From Bacteroidales bacterium (GTDB lineage: Bacteria; Bacteroidota; Bacteroidia; Bacteroidales; JACABE01), in contig JAHEYQ010000013.1 of assembly GCA_023251515.1 (NCBI GenBank), forward strand, positions 37,545 through 82,034: a DNA stretch of 44,490 bases. Direction: 5' to 3'. This document shows positions 43,845 through 44,490 of this stretch, piece after piece (the stretch's first letter is position 1; each line of letters starts with the position of its first letter). A program made the position numbers and the translations under genes. The notes under the pieces were generated by a model. The model was not told the origin of the DNA. It made no database searches and saw nothing but the letters and a program-made list of their open reading frames with translations.

Positions 43845-44490
43845 ATGAAAATCAGGGTTTTAAATCTGTCAGCGCTACTTTTTTTGTTGCCATTTTATTT
43901 GTTTTCGCAAAGCAATAATGCAGATATTACCGTAAATGAATTAAAGAAAAGTATTGGTTTTCTGGCTTCAGATTCGTTAAAAGGTCGCCAGCCGGGTACC
44001 GCAGAAATTTCGGTAGCAGCCAATTTTATTCAATCACAATTTAAACTTGCAGGTTTAAAATTCCCGAAAGATAATGGTTATCAGGATTTTGAGCTGGTAA
44101 CAGGGGCAAGTACAGGCAGCGAAAATCAGTTTTTCTTCAATGGAAAATATGGTGTTTTGGGCAAAGATTTTACCCCGCTGGCATTTACAAAAAATGCTTT
44201 TCTGTTTACAAAAATGACTTTTGTAGGTTATGGTTTATCAATAAAAACCGACAGCCTCAATTGGGACGACTACAAAGGTATAGACGTAACAGGTAAATGG
44301 GCCGTTATTTTGCGCGGGCATCCCGAACTTAGCAAAACCGAAAGCCGTTTCAACGAATATTCTGACGAAAGAAGCAAGGTTTTGCTTGCAACCGATAAAG
44401 GTGCATCGGGCGTTATATTTGTTACCCCAACAGAACTAAGCAAAACCGACGAGTTAATGACATTAAACTATGATAAAAGTCCGGCTATAG
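43845..44490 (+). CDS. Exported M28-type aminopeptidase, N-terminal part
   Basis: The frame opens at the ATG at 43845 and runs off the window after 215 codons. A signal peptide ends near LFSQ (about 23). IGFLASDSLKGRQPGTAE (about 38-55) is the standard entrance of M28-family exported aminopeptidases, and a protease-associated (PA) domain follows: GYGLSIKTDSLNWDDYKGID, TGKWAVILRGHPE and GASGVIFVTP. The catalytic zinc residues would lie beyond the window edge, so activity cannot be checked. It probably digests peptides in the periplasm or outside the cell. Confidence 0.85.
   Translation, partial: MKIRVLNLSALLFLLPFYLFSQSNNADITVNELKKSIGFLASDSLKGRQPGTAEISVAANFIQSQFKLAGLKFPKDNGYQDFELVTGASTGSENQFFFNGKYGVLGKDFTPLAFTKNAFLFTKMTFVGYGLSIKTDSLNWDDYKGIDVTGKWAVILRGHPELSKTESRFNEYSDERSKVLLATDKGASGVIFVTPTELSKTDELMTLNYDKSPAI

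Overview
The window reads as a chromosomal segment of an AT-rich Bacteroidota (Bacteroidales-like) bacterium. Three things point that way: type IX secretion (T9SS) sorting tails on three large secreted proteins together with a PorQ-family protein; gene neighbourhoods typical of the phylum (nusB-DUF1573-yajC-ybbR-coaE, parA-parB-DUF5683-dapB-lepB, guaB followed by SurA-like chaperones and a MoxR ATPase); and promoters of the Bacteroidota form TTTG-N19-TAnnTTTG in front of several genes, with few Shine-Dalgarno sequences. No rRNA, tRNA, CRISPR array, transposase, integrase or phage gene was seen.

Layout. 1-3067: end of an EamA transporter, a YigZ/IMPACT protein, and a three-gene ECF sigma / membrane anti-sigma-like / Spy-like periplasmic module. 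3091-6714 (minus): the nusB to coaE operon. 6803-12743 (plus): a PUR-domain nucleic-acid-binding protein, ParAB, a DUF5683 membrane protein, DapB, a long signal peptidase I and a cyclophilin. 12744-13821: a region of about 1.1 kb without a convincing gene, holding four exact-length 42-bp palindromic repeats, other hairpins, a possible gene remnant, and its own promoter-like and terminator-like signals. 13822-20691 (minus): guaB, two parvulin-type chaperones with a related lipoprotein between them, and a MoxR ATPase. 20831-24880: a small S4 RNA-binding protein, a secreted PDZ plus alpha/beta hydrolase, and a 738-residue EF-hand membrane protein of unknown role. 25109-38405: the secretion block, with two tandem paralogous T9SS cargo proteins, a glycosyltransferase, PorQ, an O-methyltransferase, an M16 peptidase, a lipoprotein made of two GldN-like halves and a beta-propeller T9SS cargo. 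38504-42233: a membrane-anchored AraC regulator, then mnmA, rimM and trmN6 on the minus strand. 42258-44490: an extremely AT-rich spacer with a large dyad, a cytoplasmic protein ending in a carboxypeptidase-regulatory-like domain, and the start of an M28-type peptidase cut by the window edge.

How it fits together. Most of the window is housekeeping: translation and tRNA modification, CoA and lysine/peptidoglycan precursor synthesis, chromosome segregation, protein export and outer-membrane protein folding. Several parts converge on the envelope: LepB, YajC, SurA-like chaperones, the ECF module, PorQ, a GldN-like lipoprotein and their likely T9SS cargo. Nothing here is clearly a new defence or mobile system. 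The least explained items are the 42-bp palindromic array at 13129-13296, the GldN-like double lipoprotein at 34785-35810, the EF-hand membrane protein at 22664-24880, and the duplicated cargo genes whose terminators were duplicated with them.
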